64,000 nt of DNA from Sphingobacterium faecium (GCF_003054045.1 NZ_QBKH01000003.1:744001-808000); one strand, 5' to 3'; counted from the stretch's first letter, positions 1 through 8,892 are shown. The notes: generated by a model from the sequence alone, not told the origin. Numbers and translations are program-made.

Positions 1-663
1 ATCTTCTAATGCGGCATTCTTTTCATCCGAGAGAAACTCCACATTGCCTTTGGCCAAGTATTGCCATGTGCTGTACTCATTTTCCAGTGGAAATAACTTT
101 TTCGCTTCGCCTACAGCTAAAGCATAATCAGCTGGAATATCAAAGTTGCCAATGTACAGTGGTGGTACAGCATCAAAAGCAGCGATCAGCTTGTCGATTC
201 CTGCGCCGGTACGGGCATTGGTCTGATAAACTTTAGTTTTTAACAATACCTCAAGTTTAGGAATATCAATCTGAATTCCTTTGGTCTTTGCCTCATCGAT
301 CATGTTGATGACAAAGATGGCCGGTAAGCCAAGTTCTCGGGCTTGTTGGTAAAGAATGATCGATCTTTTTAAATTGGAGGGCTCTCCAACGACTACGATC
401 AAGTTTGGCTTGAATTTATTTTTTTGATCGACAAGGATATTGAATACTACCTCTTCATCCAATGAGTTAGGAAATAAGGTGTAAGTACCCGGTAGATCAA
501 TAATTTTGTAGGTTTTATTGTTAGCGGTTAACGATCCTTCACGTTTTTCAACAGTAATACCAGGATAGTTTCCAACTTTTTGATTGAGTTTCGTAATACG
601 ATTAAACAGGGATGTTTTACCCACATTTGGATTCCCCAAAAGTGCAATAATAGGATTGTTCAT
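1..663 (-). CDS. feoB: FeoB ferrous iron transporter, N-terminal part (cut by window edge)
   Basis: The 221 visible codons are the cytoplasmic GTPase (G) domain of FeoB, the inner-membrane Fe(II) importer. The P-loop GNPNVGKT lies at residues 10-17, followed by the G3 motif DLPGTY and the G4 motif NMID. The membrane permease part lies beyond base 1. The ATG at 663 directly abuts the feoA stop codon with no spacer, so the two genes are co-transcribed and probably translationally coupled. Assignment rests on the motifs and on the feoA neighbour. Confidence 0.95.
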   Translation of the reverse strand, partial: MNNPIIALLGNPNVGKTSLFNRITKLNQKVGNYPGITVEKREGSLTANNKTYKIIDLPGTYTLFPNSLDEEVVFNILVDQKNKFKPNLIVVVGEPSNLKRSIILYQQARELGLPAIFVINMIDEAKTKGIQIDIPKLEVLLKTKVYQTNARTGAGIDKLIAAFDAVPPLYIGNFDIPADYALAVGEAKKLFPLENEYSTWQYLAKGNVEFLSDEKNAALED

Positions 664-903
664 TTATTTTGGATCGATAATGATTACCTTGGCTTCAGAT
701 TTTCTGATAGCAATCAATGAGTTACTAGCAATTATATTTAGACAGATTGGGCCATTTAATGGAGCAATATGTTTGACTTCTATTTCGGTGCCCGGGAGGA
801 ATCCCATTTCATAAAATTTCGCAGGAATGTCATTCGAATTCAAATCAACTATTATAGCTCTTTGTCCCTTTTTTAGCTTGTCTAAACTAGATTTATCGCG
901 CAT
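664..903 (-). CDS. feoA: FeoA, SH3-like partner of FeoB
   Basis: A 79-residue protein with the FeoA layout: a short beta-rich SH3-like fold containing the stretch FYEMGFLPGTEIEV and an ending VIIIDPK. FeoA supports FeoB in Fe(II) uptake. It is the first gene of the operon, and its stop touches the feoB start. A TATATTTG promoter element and a 15-bp palindrome lie upstream. Separate FeoA and FeoB genes are seen here rather than the FeoAB fusion found in some Bacteroides. Confidence 0.93.
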   Translation of the reverse strand: MRDKSSLDKLKKGQRAIIVDLNSNDIPAKFYEMGFLPGTEIEVKHIAPLNGPICLNIIASNSLIAIRKSEAKVIIIDPK

Positions 904-926
904 TATTTCTGTTAATATGTAATTTT

Positions 927-964
927 CAAATATAAGAATTTAATCTGATTTAGAATGATTCTAA
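927..964 (-). promoter_or_regulatory. feoAB promoter with Fur/PerR-like operator
   Basis: On the minus strand TATATTTG (934-927) matches the Bacteroidetes -7 consensus TAnnTTTG. A perfect 7-1-7 palindrome TTAGAATGATTCTAA spans 950-964 and covers the place where the -33 element should lie. A second perfect inverted repeat, TATAAGAATT (931-940) with AATTCTTATA (968-977), overlaps the -7 element. The 7-1-7 geometry is that of Fur/PerR-family boxes. Binding by such a regulator is inferred. Confidence 0.7.
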
Positions 965-1009
965 TATAATTCTTATACATTTATGATAAATATGTGATAT
1001 ATTTAGAAT

Positions 1010-1486
1010 ATGAAAATTGATGAAGCCATACAAGTGAATAAATTTAGTACGGAGTGGCAACGTGCCACTGTTAACCTATTGTACACAAGTAATTGGGTAA
1101 CTGCGGTTTTAGAGAAGAGAGCAGAACAGAAGCAAATTACATTACGTCAATTTAATGTACTGCGGATATTGCGAGGGCAATTTCCGAATCCCGTTACTAA
1201 TAACTTGATTAAATCAAGAATGTTGACCAATACGCCTGATATTTCCAGGTTAATAGACCGATTAGTCATCAAAGGTTTGGTCGATCGCTGTAAGTCCAAT
1301 GAAGATAAGCGTGCTGTCAATCTGTTGATTACAGATGCTGGACTCAACGTCTTGGAAGAATTGGAACAAGATATGCTTTTGAATGATATATTGCCGAACC
1401 ACCTTTCAGAATCGGAATGTATCCAATTGAACGAACTTTTAGATAAATTTAGAGGAAGTTTAGATCCTGAAGTTAAAGCTATTTAG
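1010..1486 (+). CDS. MarR-family transcriptional regulator
   Basis: A 158-residue winged-helix protein. The central part (about residues 45-110) has the MarR pattern: a recognition helix around TPDISRLIDRLVIKGLV followed by the wing region DKRAVNLLITDAG. It is divergent from feoAB with only a 106-bp gap full of inverted repeats, and convergent with the ZIP transporter gene, whose stop overlaps by 4 bp (1483-1486). The context suggests control of metal uptake or of itself, but the ligand is unknown. Confidence 0.85.
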   Translation: MKIDEAIQVNKFSTEWQRATVNLLYTSNWVTAVLEKRAEQKQITLRQFNVLRILRGQFPNPVTNNLIKSRMLTNTPDISRLIDRLVIKGLVDRCKSNEDKRAVNLLITDAGLNVLEELEQDMLLNDILPNHLSESECIQLNELLDKFRGSLDPEVKAI

Positions 1487-2304
1487 TGAAGGTGGTCGTC
1501 ATGATCATGGCTGTGGTCATGATCATGGTTGATTTCTTGTGGATGATCGCTAGAAGAATGGCTGTGATCATGTCCATCAAATAGAAAGTTCATCAGCGCT
1601 ATTGCGACACCAACAAAAACGGCGATCATTTTTTTCTTATTGAACTTATGATGATCTGCAGATCCTGATTCAAATAATATCGTAGTTGATATGTGTAAAA
1701 ATATACCAATAACGACAGCCATGATTTTATCAAAATACTGTTGAATATTTCCTATTTCCCCCGTACTGATCGCTTTGCTGAAGGAGAATCCCAATGGAGT
1801 CATCGCGGCAAAAACAATTAAAAGCGTCGTAATACTTCTTTTAGAAAGATGTGTACTGATGAGTAAACTTCCCAACGCAAATGCTGCTGGAATATGATGG
1901 ATCGCAATACCAAACACCAATTCTGTTTGATGCGTCGCCGCCAATGGCATCCCTTCTAAGAACGCATGTAAACATAAACTGATCATAATTCCCATTGGGA
2001 AAGCATGATGATGTCCTTCTTCATGATGCAAATGACCATGCTCAATTCCTTGAGAGAATTGCTCTAAGATAAGTTGGAACAAAAAACCTCCTAAGACGTA
2101 TATTCCTAAAATTTCAGCATCTGTTGTTCTGGTTTGATAGACGTGAGGGATCAGATGCAGAACGGTGATCGCAAATAGGTAAGCCCCACTAAAAGATAGA
2201 ATTAATTTAAGTAAATTCGTGTTATTTCTTTTGACAAAGAAGACCGCCAAACCACTAGCTAATGCGGAGAAAAATAGAATACTGACTAAGATGATTGCGC
2301 TCAT
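1483..2304 (-). CDS. ZIP-family metal (Zn/Fe) transporter
   Basis: A 273-residue membrane protein with the ZIP signature: CLHAFLEGMPLA in TM4 (His113, Glu117) and AIHHIPAAFALG in TM5 (His136, His137) form the binuclear metal site. A His-rich cytoplasmic loop (about residues 89-100) and a very His/Asp-rich C-terminal tail (about the last 30 residues) probably bind metal. It follows the PAP2 gene with a 4-bp ATGA overlap, so the two form an operon. Substrate cannot be told from sequence; zinc is the usual one. Confidence 0.9.
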   Translation of the reverse strand: MSAIILVSILFFSALASGLAVFFVKRNNTNLLKLILSFSGAYLFAITVLHLIPHVYQTRTTDAEILGIYVLGGFLFQLILEQFSQGIEHGHLHHEEGHHHAFPMGIMISLCLHAFLEGMPLAATHQTELVFGIAIHHIPAAFALGSLLISTHLSKRSITTLLIVFAAMTPLGFSFSKAISTGEIGNIQQYFDKIMAVVIGIFLHISTTILFESGSADHHKFNKKKMIAVFVGVAIALMNFLFDGHDHSHSSSDHPQEINHDHDHSHDHDDHLH

Positions 2305-2891
2305 TTGGCTATTACGGGATTAAAAAATTCTGGTTTTATTTTTTTAAAGATATATCCAGTTGCTAAACCGATCAATATCCCTAAAATGGCGCCACATAAA
2401 ATATCAAATGGATAATGAACACCCACGTAAATCTGTGATATGGAAATTAATGTCGCCCATGTGATACATAGCCACATCGCATGCTTCCATTTTCTTCTGA
2501 ACAGTACGATCCAGAAAAAGGCTAAAGCAAAATGATTGGTCGCATGAGAAGAAGTGAAACTAAAACCTGAACCACATCTCACACGGATGTTGACCTCTTG
2601 TTTAAATACAATATCATTGCAAGGCCTCACACGTTTAATTGATTTTTTGATCAAATGTGAAGATACGGCATCTGAAGCTCCAAAGGTAGCCAATGTCATG
2701 ACCACAATGAGGATGCCTGTCTTACCGTAGGTCTTAATGAAGAAAATCACCAAAAACAAGTATAAAGGTGCCCAAGTATATGGATTTCTCAAAATAGGAA
2801 GTAGCCAGTCGAATACCGGATTACTTAATCCTTGATTGATGGCTAAAAAAATTTCTTGATCTATATGTACTATTTGGTCAATCATGTTCAT
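2301..2891 (-). CDS. PAP2-family membrane phosphatase
   Basis: A 196-residue integral membrane protein with the three phosphatase motifs of the PAP2 superfamily: KKSIKRVRP (ending at residue 90), SSHA with His116 in place of the usual PSGH, and SQIYVGVHYPFD with His159 and Asp163. Such enzymes dephosphorylate lipid pyrophosphates or phosphatidate at the membrane. Its stop overlaps the ZIP start by 4 bp. A second in-frame ATG lies at 2885. The true lipid substrate (undecaprenyl-PP, PGP or lipid A) cannot be assigned. Confidence 0.88.
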   Translation of the reverse strand: MNMIDQIVHIDQEIFLAINQGLSNPVFDWLLPILRNPYTWAPLYLFLVIFFIKTYGKTGILIVVMTLATFGASDAVSSHLIKKSIKRVRPCNDIVFKQEVNIRVRCGSGFSFTSSHATNHFALAFFWIVLFRRKWKHAMWLCITWATLISISQIYVGVHYPFDILCGAILGILIGLATGYIFKKIKPEFFNPVIAK

Positions 2892-2897
2892 GTATTA

Positions 2898-2961
2898 AAA
2901 TTGAAATTATTTGAAACAGTTCTTCGCGATCTGAATTCAAATGTATAAATAATTTCAATTT
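2898..2961 (-). promoter_or_regulatory. PAP2-ZIP promoter inside a 15-bp inverted repeat
   Basis: AAATTGAAATTATTT (2898-2912) is exactly complementary to AAATAATTTCAATTT (2947-2961). The 34-nt spacer holds the minus-strand -7 element TACATTTG (2945-2938). The arms flank the promoter, as a repressor operator pair would, or could fold in the leader RNA. Confidence 0.5.
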
Positions 2962-3088
2962 GATGCCGATATATATGTAAAAGAAACAATGTTGCAACAA
3001 AAGTAACATAATTATTTTAGAAAAGGAAACGCTTTATTATAAATATTAGGACTATTGTTTTATTTTTACAGAATAAACGTAATTTAAC

Positions 3089-4471
3089 ATGACTTTAATT
3101 AAATCAATATCTGGTATTAGAGGTACCATTGGTGGTCGTTCTGGAGAAGGGTTGACCCCTATCGATATCGTGAAATTCACCGCAGCGTATGGTAAAATCA
3201 TCGTGAATCAAACTGGAATCAACAAAATTGTTGTCGGTCGTGATGCACGAGTTTCTGGTGAAATGGTCAGTAATTTGGTTATCGGTACCTTACAGAGTAT
3301 TGGTGTAGATGTGATTGATTTGGGTCTATCGACAACTCCTACAGTAGAGATTGCTGTGCCTAAAGAAAATGCAGGAGGAGGGATCATCTTAACGGCTTCA
3401 CATAATCCTGGTCAGTGGAATGCTTTAAAACTGTTAAATGCAAAAGGAGAATTTATCAATGATGAAGAAGGAAAGGAAGTATTAGCTTTAGGTGAAAGCT
3501 TGGACTTTGATTTTTCAGAATTTGAAGAGCTTGGTCAAGTTACCAAAGATACGAGCTATATGCAAAAACATATTGATGACGTATTAGCATTGGATTTGGT
3601 GGATGCAGAGGCTGTGAAAAATGCAAATTTTAAAATTGCGGTAGATGCCGTTAATAGCACTGGTGGATTGTTTATTCCTGCTTTATTGGAAGCATTGGGT
3701 GTGGAGACTATTTACAAAATACATTGTGAGCCTGATGGAAAATTTCAACATAATCCAGAGCCATTGAAAGAAAATCTTACGGACCTTTCTAAAGCGGTAT
3801 TGGAAAATGGTGCCGATCTGGGTATTGCTGTGGATCCAGACGTAGATCGTTTGGTATTTATGATGGAAGATGGTGATTTATTTGGAGAAGAATATACGTT
3901 GGTAGCTGTATCGGATTATATTTTACAACATACAAAAGGAAATACAGTTTCTAATTTATCTTCAACAAGAGCGTTGCGTGATGTCACTGTGAAACATGGT
4001 GGACAATATTTTGCTGCTGCTGTTGGCGAGGTAAATGTCGTGACTAAGATGAAAGAAGTACAAGCCGTTATTGGTGGAGAAGGTAATGGTGGTGTGATCT
4101 ATCCAGCATCGCATTATGGACGCGATTCACTTGTAGGTGTAGCGATCTTTTTAACACACTTAGCAAAATTGGGTAAAAAAGTGTCCGAATACCGAGCTGA
4201 ATTGCCACAGTATTTCATGTCTAAAAATAAGATTACATTAACTCCAGAATTGGATATTGATGATCTTTTAGCGAAGATGGAAGATAAATATAAGCATGAA
4301 GAGCACTCCACAATTGATGGATTAAAAATCGATTTTGAGAACGAATGGGTACACTTGCGTAAATCCAATACTGAGCCTATTATTCGCATTTATTCTGAAG
4401 GTCCAACAGCAGAGGCAGCAGAATCAATCGCACAAAAAATAATAGCAGAGATCGAAGAAATCATTAAATAG
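3089..4471 (+). CDS. glmM: Phosphoglucosamine mutase
   Basis: A 460-residue alpha-D-phosphohexomutase. The catalytic serine loop TASHNPG places Ser104 as the phosphoserine, and the Mg-binding loop DPDVDR lies near residues 248-253. The C-terminal phosphate-binding loop RKSNTEPIIRIYSE is present. Length and order fit the GlmM/PMM-PGM family; Bacteroidetes orthologues convert glucosamine-6-P to glucosamine-1-P for peptidoglycan and LPS. Phosphomannomutase activity is an alternative. It is single-gene, ended by a strong terminator. Confidence 0.88.
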   Translation: MTLIKSISGIRGTIGGRSGEGLTPIDIVKFTAAYGKIIVNQTGINKIVVGRDARVSGEMVSNLVIGTLQSIGVDVIDLGLSTTPTVEIAVPKENAGGGIILTASHNPGQWNALKLLNAKGEFINDEEGKEVLALGESLDFDFSEFEELGQVTKDTSYMQKHIDDVLALDLVDAEAVKNANFKIAVDAVNSTGGLFIPALLEALGVETIYKIHCEPDGKFQHNPEPLKENLTDLSKAVLENGADLGIAVDPDVDRLVFMMEDGDLFGEEYTLVAVSDYILQHTKGNTVSNLSSTRALRDVTVKHGGQYFAAAVGEVNVVTKMKEVQAVIGGEGNGGVIYPASHYGRDSLVGVAIFLTHLAKLGKKVSEYRAELPQYFMSKNKITLTPELDIDDLLAKMEDKYKHEEHSTIDGLKIDFENEWVHLRKSNTEPIIRIYSEGPTAEAAESIAQKIIAEIEEIIK

Positions 4472-4486
4472 AAATTTAACAAATTC

Positions 4487-4518
4487 AAAAAAACCTGTTT
4501 ATCTAAACAGGTTTTTTT
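4487..4518 (+). terminator. Rho-independent terminator after glmM
   Basis: AACCTGTTT (4492-4500), a 4-nt loop, then AAACAGGTT (4505-4513) running into a T tract to 4518. An A tract precedes it, so it may work in both directions. Confidence 0.9.
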
Positions 4519-4660
4519 GTATATGATGTTTTATAAATCCAAAAGGAATGCAATATGTGATGAGCATGTTCTTAATACAATCTGCAGATATCCATCCGAG
4601 CAGCTCATCCTCCATCAGCAGTAAATAGAATTGATGAATGAATCCTATACTCCACTAATA

Positions 4661-5983
4661 CTATTGCGCTAAAGTTGATGTGACCGCTTTATTATTTAGA
4701 TGTATGCGAAGATCATCTGATGCAGGCAGTTCAAAAATCTCTAGGTCAAAATACTTAATTGCGGCAAATAGATGATCGAAAATATCGGACATGGTATCCT
4801 CAAAAAATGACCATTGTGTTCCTTTTGTAAACATATAGAGTTCTAATGGAAGTCCATGCTCATTTGGAGCTAATTGACGAACCAATAATGTCAACTGCTG
4901 ATGAATATGTGGATTTTGCACGGCATACGCTTTAATGTACGCTCTGAATAATCCAATATTGGTCATCCTTCTACCATTTACTAATACTGTGGGATCTACT
5001 TTGTTTTGTGTGTTGTACTCTTTTATTTCTTTTTCCCTTTTTTCTATATAAGGAGCCAAAAGTGCAATTTTTTTAAGCTCTTGGATTTCTTCATTGCTGA
5101 GATAACGAATCGTTGATATTTTGATGTTGATAGATCTCTTGATCCTCCGACCGCCACTTTCTTGCATACCCCTGTAGTTTTTGAAAGAATCGCTGAGTAA
5201 GGTGTAAGTGGGGATGGTGACAATGGTTTTATCCCAATTTTGAATTCTTACATTGTTTAGATTTATTTGTAAAATATCGCCATCAACACCATATTTTGGC
5301 ATTTCAATCCAATCTCCTACGCGTACAGAATCATTCGCTGAAACTTGGATGCTGGCGACGAATCCGAGTATGGTATCTTTGAATACCAACATCAAAATGG
5401 CCGATGCAGCGCCTAACGAGACGAGAAATGACCAAGGTGAGTTTCCCGTAACTACGGATACAATGAGGGTTCCAACGACAAATATTAAGAATATCTGTAA
5501 CACTTGAAGATAACTGTCAACAGGCTTGTCTACAAATGCTTTAGAAGAACGTAATATATCCCTTGAAGTCTTAAGAAGTGCATTTAATATGCCGTATACA
5601 GTGAAAATCATCAATATTCCTAGAAACTTTGTCAGAATAGCGGTGAATGAAGGGAATCCCATAAATATAAAAGGTAGCAATTGTTGTGAGATTACCACAA
5701 GAATAAAACGGCTTAAATGAACCTGTACTTTATTCTCTAATAATTTATTGTCCCAATTGTTTTTACTCTTTTTTATAAAGGCTGAAACGATTGAATTAAA
5801 GAAGAAACGTAAGAGATAGTCTACGCATGTTAAGAGGATAAAAGCCGAAATAATGAGAAAGGTAGTACTTAGGATATGTGCTGTCTTGTCGTGAGCACCT
5901 AATGTTTCTGCTAGGTTAAATGTCCACTGATAAATGGAACTGGTATTGTCTTGCGCGATGTTAATGATGTTTGTTTTTTCCAT
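4661..5983 (-). CDS. MscS-family mechanosensitive channel (YbdG/YnaI-like)
   Basis: A protein of about 440 residues with several N-terminal membrane helices, then the MscS pore and beta domain: the pore-lining stretch LGAASAILMLVFKDTILGF, then SVRVGDWIEMPKYGVDGDI and VRIQNWDKTIVTIPTY. The long C-terminal soluble part resembles the YbdG class. An in-frame TTG at 5995 lies inside the TATATTTG promoter element (5993-6000), so ATG 5983 is the better start. It releases solutes on hypo-osmotic shock. Confidence 0.9.
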   Translation of the reverse strand: MEKTNIINIAQDNTSSIYQWTFNLAETLGAHDKTAHILSTTFLIISAFILLTCVDYLLRFFFNSIVSAFIKKSKNNWDNKLLENKVQVHLSRFILVVISQQLLPFIFMGFPSFTAILTKFLGILMIFTVYGILNALLKTSRDILRSSKAFVDKPVDSYLQVLQIFLIFVVGTLIVSVVTGNSPWSFLVSLGAASAILMLVFKDTILGFVASIQVSANDSVRVGDWIEMPKYGVDGDILQINLNNVRIQNWDKTIVTIPTYTLLSDSFKNYRGMQESGGRRIKRSINIKISTIRYLSNEEIQELKKIALLAPYIEKREKEIKEYNTQNKVDPTVLVNGRRMTNIGLFRAYIKAYAVQNPHIHQQLTLLVRQLAPNEHGLPLELYMFTKGTQWSFFEDTMSDIFDHLFAAIKYFDLEIFELPASDDLRIHLNNKAVTSTLAQ

Positions 5984-5992
5984 ATTAACAAA

Positions 5993-6000
5993 CAAATATA
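5993..6000 (-). promoter_or_regulatory. mscS promoter -7 element
   Basis: TATATTTG on the minus strand, ending 9 nt before ATG 5983. A hairpin AAATAGGAG/CTCCTATTT (6009-6017, 6028-6036) lies just upstream in the -20 to -45 region. Confidence 0.6.
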
Positions 6001-6353
6001 CAAAAAATAAATAGGAGCGTTTTCAAACTCCTATTTACAACTTCAAGTCGTAGCTTTAAAAGCAATATTTCTGATGCTTACATGTTGCTGTCTCTTGTCA
6101 AAATTGCTCTTGCACCTTCCTATTATACTTTGTTAGCTTTGGTTTTGGATTATTTTAATATTTTATATCAAGAAATGATGCTATGACAAAGAAATTTCTG
6201 TTTCCGCAAACAGATCCATAATTCAGATAATAACCTACTTTTACCTTTTCTTAAAATTAAAATGCTTTCATGTATAACATGACCATTCGAAAATGTAAGT
6301 ATGAGTGAAAAAATATGATTAGTTTTGAACCTTAATTTAAAAAGAATTACATA
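6001..6353. other. Intergenic region between mscS-like gene and uppP
   Basis: This holds the hairpin at 6009-6036 and, at 6320-6327, TAGTTTTG on the plus strand, a match to TAnnTTTG that should drive uppP. A minus-strand frame of 75 codons from 6395 looks random. I see no other gene or RNA here. Confidence 0.6.
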
Positions 6354-7169
6354 ATGAGTGAATCGATCAAAGCTATTATTGTTGGAATTGTACAAGGATT
6401 AACAGAATTTTTACCCGTTTCATCTTCTGGGCATATCGTTATTGCCCAACAGTTACTAGGTCTTCAATTCGATCCGGAGGAAAATTTATTGTTTGCTATT
6501 GTTTTACATTTAGCTACAGCTTTGAGTACTATTGTAATTTTTAGGAAGGACATTTTGAAAATAATCAAAGGAATATTTCAGTTTAAATGGAATGAGGAAA
6601 CAAAATATTCTTGGTATATCCTACTTTCAATGATTCCTGCGACGTTTGTAGGTTTTTTTCTAAAAGATACGCTAGAAGAACTGTTTTCCAATTTATTAAT
6701 TGTGGGCATGATGCTTTTAGTTACGAGTTGTCTCCTGTTTTTTGCAAATAGAGCTAAAAATACGAGTAAGTCGATAGGTACTAAAGAGGCCATCATCATA
6801 GGACTTGCTCAATCTTGCGCTGCATTACTTCCTGGTTTATCTAGGTCTGGATCTACTATTTCAACATCCATCTTATTGGGAGTTGATAAATCTGCAGCCG
6901 CACGTTTTTCTTTCCTCATGGTTTTGCCCTTGATACTTGGAGCTTCAGCTAAGATGGTATTAGATTTAAATGTTGAATATCAGTCTTTAGCATCTTTAAC
7001 GATTAAACCATCTTCCTTGTTATTAGGATTTATTGCAGCATTTGTTTCCGGTTTGATTGCATGTACATGGATGATTAATATTGTGAAAAAAGCTAAACTA
7101 ACCTATTTTGCTATTTATTGCTTTACAGTAGGAATAACAGTTATCACATATTCGTTTTTTTATTCTTAA
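6354..7169 (+). CDS. uppP: Undecaprenyl-diphosphatase
   Basis: A 271-residue polytopic membrane protein of the BacA/UppP family. It carries the two signature regions: GLTEFLPVSSSGH near the N-terminus (catalytic Glu and His) and PGLSRSGSTIS in the second half. UppP recycles undecaprenyl pyrophosphate to the monophosphate carrier for peptidoglycan and surface glycans, and gives bacitracin resistance. It stands alone between a promoter at 6320 and a long hairpin at 7181-7222. Confidence 0.95.
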   Translation: MSESIKAIIVGIVQGLTEFLPVSSSGHIVIAQQLLGLQFDPEENLLFAIVLHLATALSTIVIFRKDILKIIKGIFQFKWNEETKYSWYILLSMIPATFVGFFLKDTLEELFSNLLIVGMMLLVTSCLLFFANRAKNTSKSIGTKEAIIIGLAQSCAALLPGLSRSGSTISTSILLGVDKSAAARFSFLMVLPLILGASAKMVLDLNVEYQSLASLTIKPSSLLLGFIAAFVSGLIACTWMINIVKKAKLTYFAIYCFTVGITVITYSFFYS

Positions 7170-7180
7170 TATTTAGCTAC

Positions 7181-7222
7181 TTAAATCAATAATTTGACGT
7201 TAACGCCAAATTATTGATTTAA
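7181..7222. repeat. 16-bp inverted repeat after uppP
   Basis: TTAAATCAATAATTTG (7181-7196) and its exact complement (7207-7222), separated by 10 nt containing GTTAAC. It is AT-rich and lacks a T tract on the plus side. It probably ends uppP transcription, but could be a protein-binding site. Confidence 0.7.
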
Positions 7223-7308
7223 TGATTGCGTATAGAAGTATATATGTATACTACGCTATGATATATAACTTACAAATAGTTTTATAAACAAGTTGTTTGT
7301 TGAATAAG

Positions 7309-8892
7309 TTAATCTGTCAACGTAGAAATATCCATATTTGGCTTTGGAAGATTCAGCTGTTTAATCTCCTCCTTACATTTATCAACCATTTCTTGGGTCA
7401 TTTCGTATGTATATTGACCATAATCATCATAGGTAAATTTGCCTACGTAGAAGAAGCCATATAGATCGAAGAAATCTGTTAGATCAAGCTTAGCTACTTG
7501 TGAAGCCGTTTTTACAAAATTCAACTGGTGTACAGCAGGGTTGTTTCCGCGATCGCCCATGACTTGACCACCACCACGTCTGCTTCTGCGTTCTGGATTC
7601 TGTTTGCGAAAGGCTTCAAATAGATCGGGATAAAAATTAGGATTATGACCTTGATTTGCGAAGTACAATTGAAGTTGCCAGAAAGGTACTAAACGATTGA
7701 ATACGTCTGGATCCTGCAGATAACAGATCTTGCCATTAATAATACTTTCCCTTGATTTTTTGTAATTTCCTTGTTCAGAAAGACGGCTTTTATTGCCATA
7801 AGAAGTGGTGACATAAAGAGAGAAAATATTGTTGCTTACTTCGCCCAATCCACCCCAATTCAAGTAAGGTCTTAATTGATGTACATGACCTACTTCATGA
7901 GAAAAACCCCAGCATGGATCTCCTTTGATCACTCGCGCGGGATCTACAACCAGGGGCATCGCATTGCCTGGGTCTGTACCCATATAAGCAACTCCATCAC
8001 CATCACGGAACATATAATAGTTGTAGTTGACGCGTGAGAGAATCTTGTTTTCAGGGACTTTATTATATTTAATAAGTCCCATAATACGGTGCTGTCTGTA
8101 AATAAGAGAATCATAATTACTGATCAGCTCGACACCTTTTCCATAAGCATACTTTTTAATATCGGCAGTAGGGTAGGCAATCTGAATGTGGCGACCTTTG
8201 GCATCTATAATCGGATATACAGCTTGATCTACTAATTTGTTCCAATCTTCATCATTGTTTTTCGTAATATCAAAGTAACCATTAACTGCACTACCAATAA
8301 AATGTACTTGGATTGCTTTTTCTTTTTTAGGATCTTCAGAGAAATAGTCGATATAAGCGAGACCGTCAAAATCTTTGACATCAATGATGTTGATACCATT
8401 CTTGAGTTTGAATTCTTGCTTAACAATGCCCCATCCTTTGGGATCTTTGGTCGGATCCATTCCTTCAGGAGCTCTGCGGTTCCAATTAGGAATGATCAAT
8501 TTAATATCATGATCAGCAGAAATATGGTCTGCCGATATAATATGACGACCTACAGGAAGATAAATTCCTGTCATGTTTTCATATTTGCTATAACCATCAC
8601 CAATCATTAAGCTATGTCCCAATGTTGCGGGGCTTAGGATGGCTTTGTATTCTGCAAACCGATAGGTTTGATCGTATTGATTTTTAAGTATGGCGATTGC
8701 GACCTCTTTGACTTGCGGATTTTTGATTTTATTGAGATCGGATTGTTTCATTCCTTTTTTGAGCTTAATAGCTAAAGGACTTTCAAATACTTGTAAATCT
8801 TGATACGCATCTGCATAATCTTTAGCAGATTGTGCATGCAGTGTTGTTATTGCACTTGTAAGCAATAGCAACGTGAGAAATTTTAATTTCAT
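7309..8892 (-). CDS. Secreted M60-like (enhancin/gluzincin) peptidase
   Basis: A 527-residue protein with an Sec signal peptide (KLKFLTLLLLTSAITTLHA) and the M60-like zinc motif HEVGHVHQ near residue 333, followed about 13 residues later by Glu in GLGEVSNNIF. The N-terminal part fits the beta-sandwich seen before M60 catalytic domains. Relatives in Bacteroidetes cleave O-glycosylated mucin-type proteins; the substrate here is unknown. It is monocistronic and flanked by a hairpin and by the efflux terminator. Confidence 0.85.
   Translation of the reverse strand: MKLKFLTLLLLTSAITTLHAQSAKDYADAYQDLQVFESPLAIKLKKGMKQSDLNKIKNPQVKEVAIAILKNQYDQTYRFAEYKAILSPATLGHSLMIGDGYSKYENMTGIYLPVGRHIISADHISADHDIKLIIPNWNRRAPEGMDPTKDPKGWGIVKQEFKLKNGINIIDVKDFDGLAYIDYFSEDPKKEKAIQVHFIGSAVNGYFDITKNNDEDWNKLVDQAVYPIIDAKGRHIQIAYPTADIKKYAYGKGVELISNYDSLIYRQHRIMGLIKYNKVPENKILSRVNYNYYMFRDGDGVAYMGTDPGNAMPLVVDPARVIKGDPCWGFSHEVGHVHQLRPYLNWGGLGEVSNNIFSLYVTTSYGNKSRLSEQGNYKKSRESIINGKICYLQDPDVFNRLVPFWQLQLYFANQGHNPNFYPDLFEAFRKQNPERRSRRGGGQVMGDRGNNPAVHQLNFVKTASQVAKLDLTDFFDLYGFFYVGKFTYDDYGQYTYEMTQEMVDKCKEEIKQLNLPKPNMDISTLTD

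Noticed and set aside
1490..1580. Repeated catgatcatgg-like sequence at the end of the ZIP gene
   Set aside because: It is the codon run for the His/Asp-rich tail, not a DNA repeat element.
6168..6395. 75-codon minus-strand frame between the mscS-like gene and uppP
   Set aside because: It overlaps the uppP start, has no matching promoter or ribosome site, and the sequence looks random.
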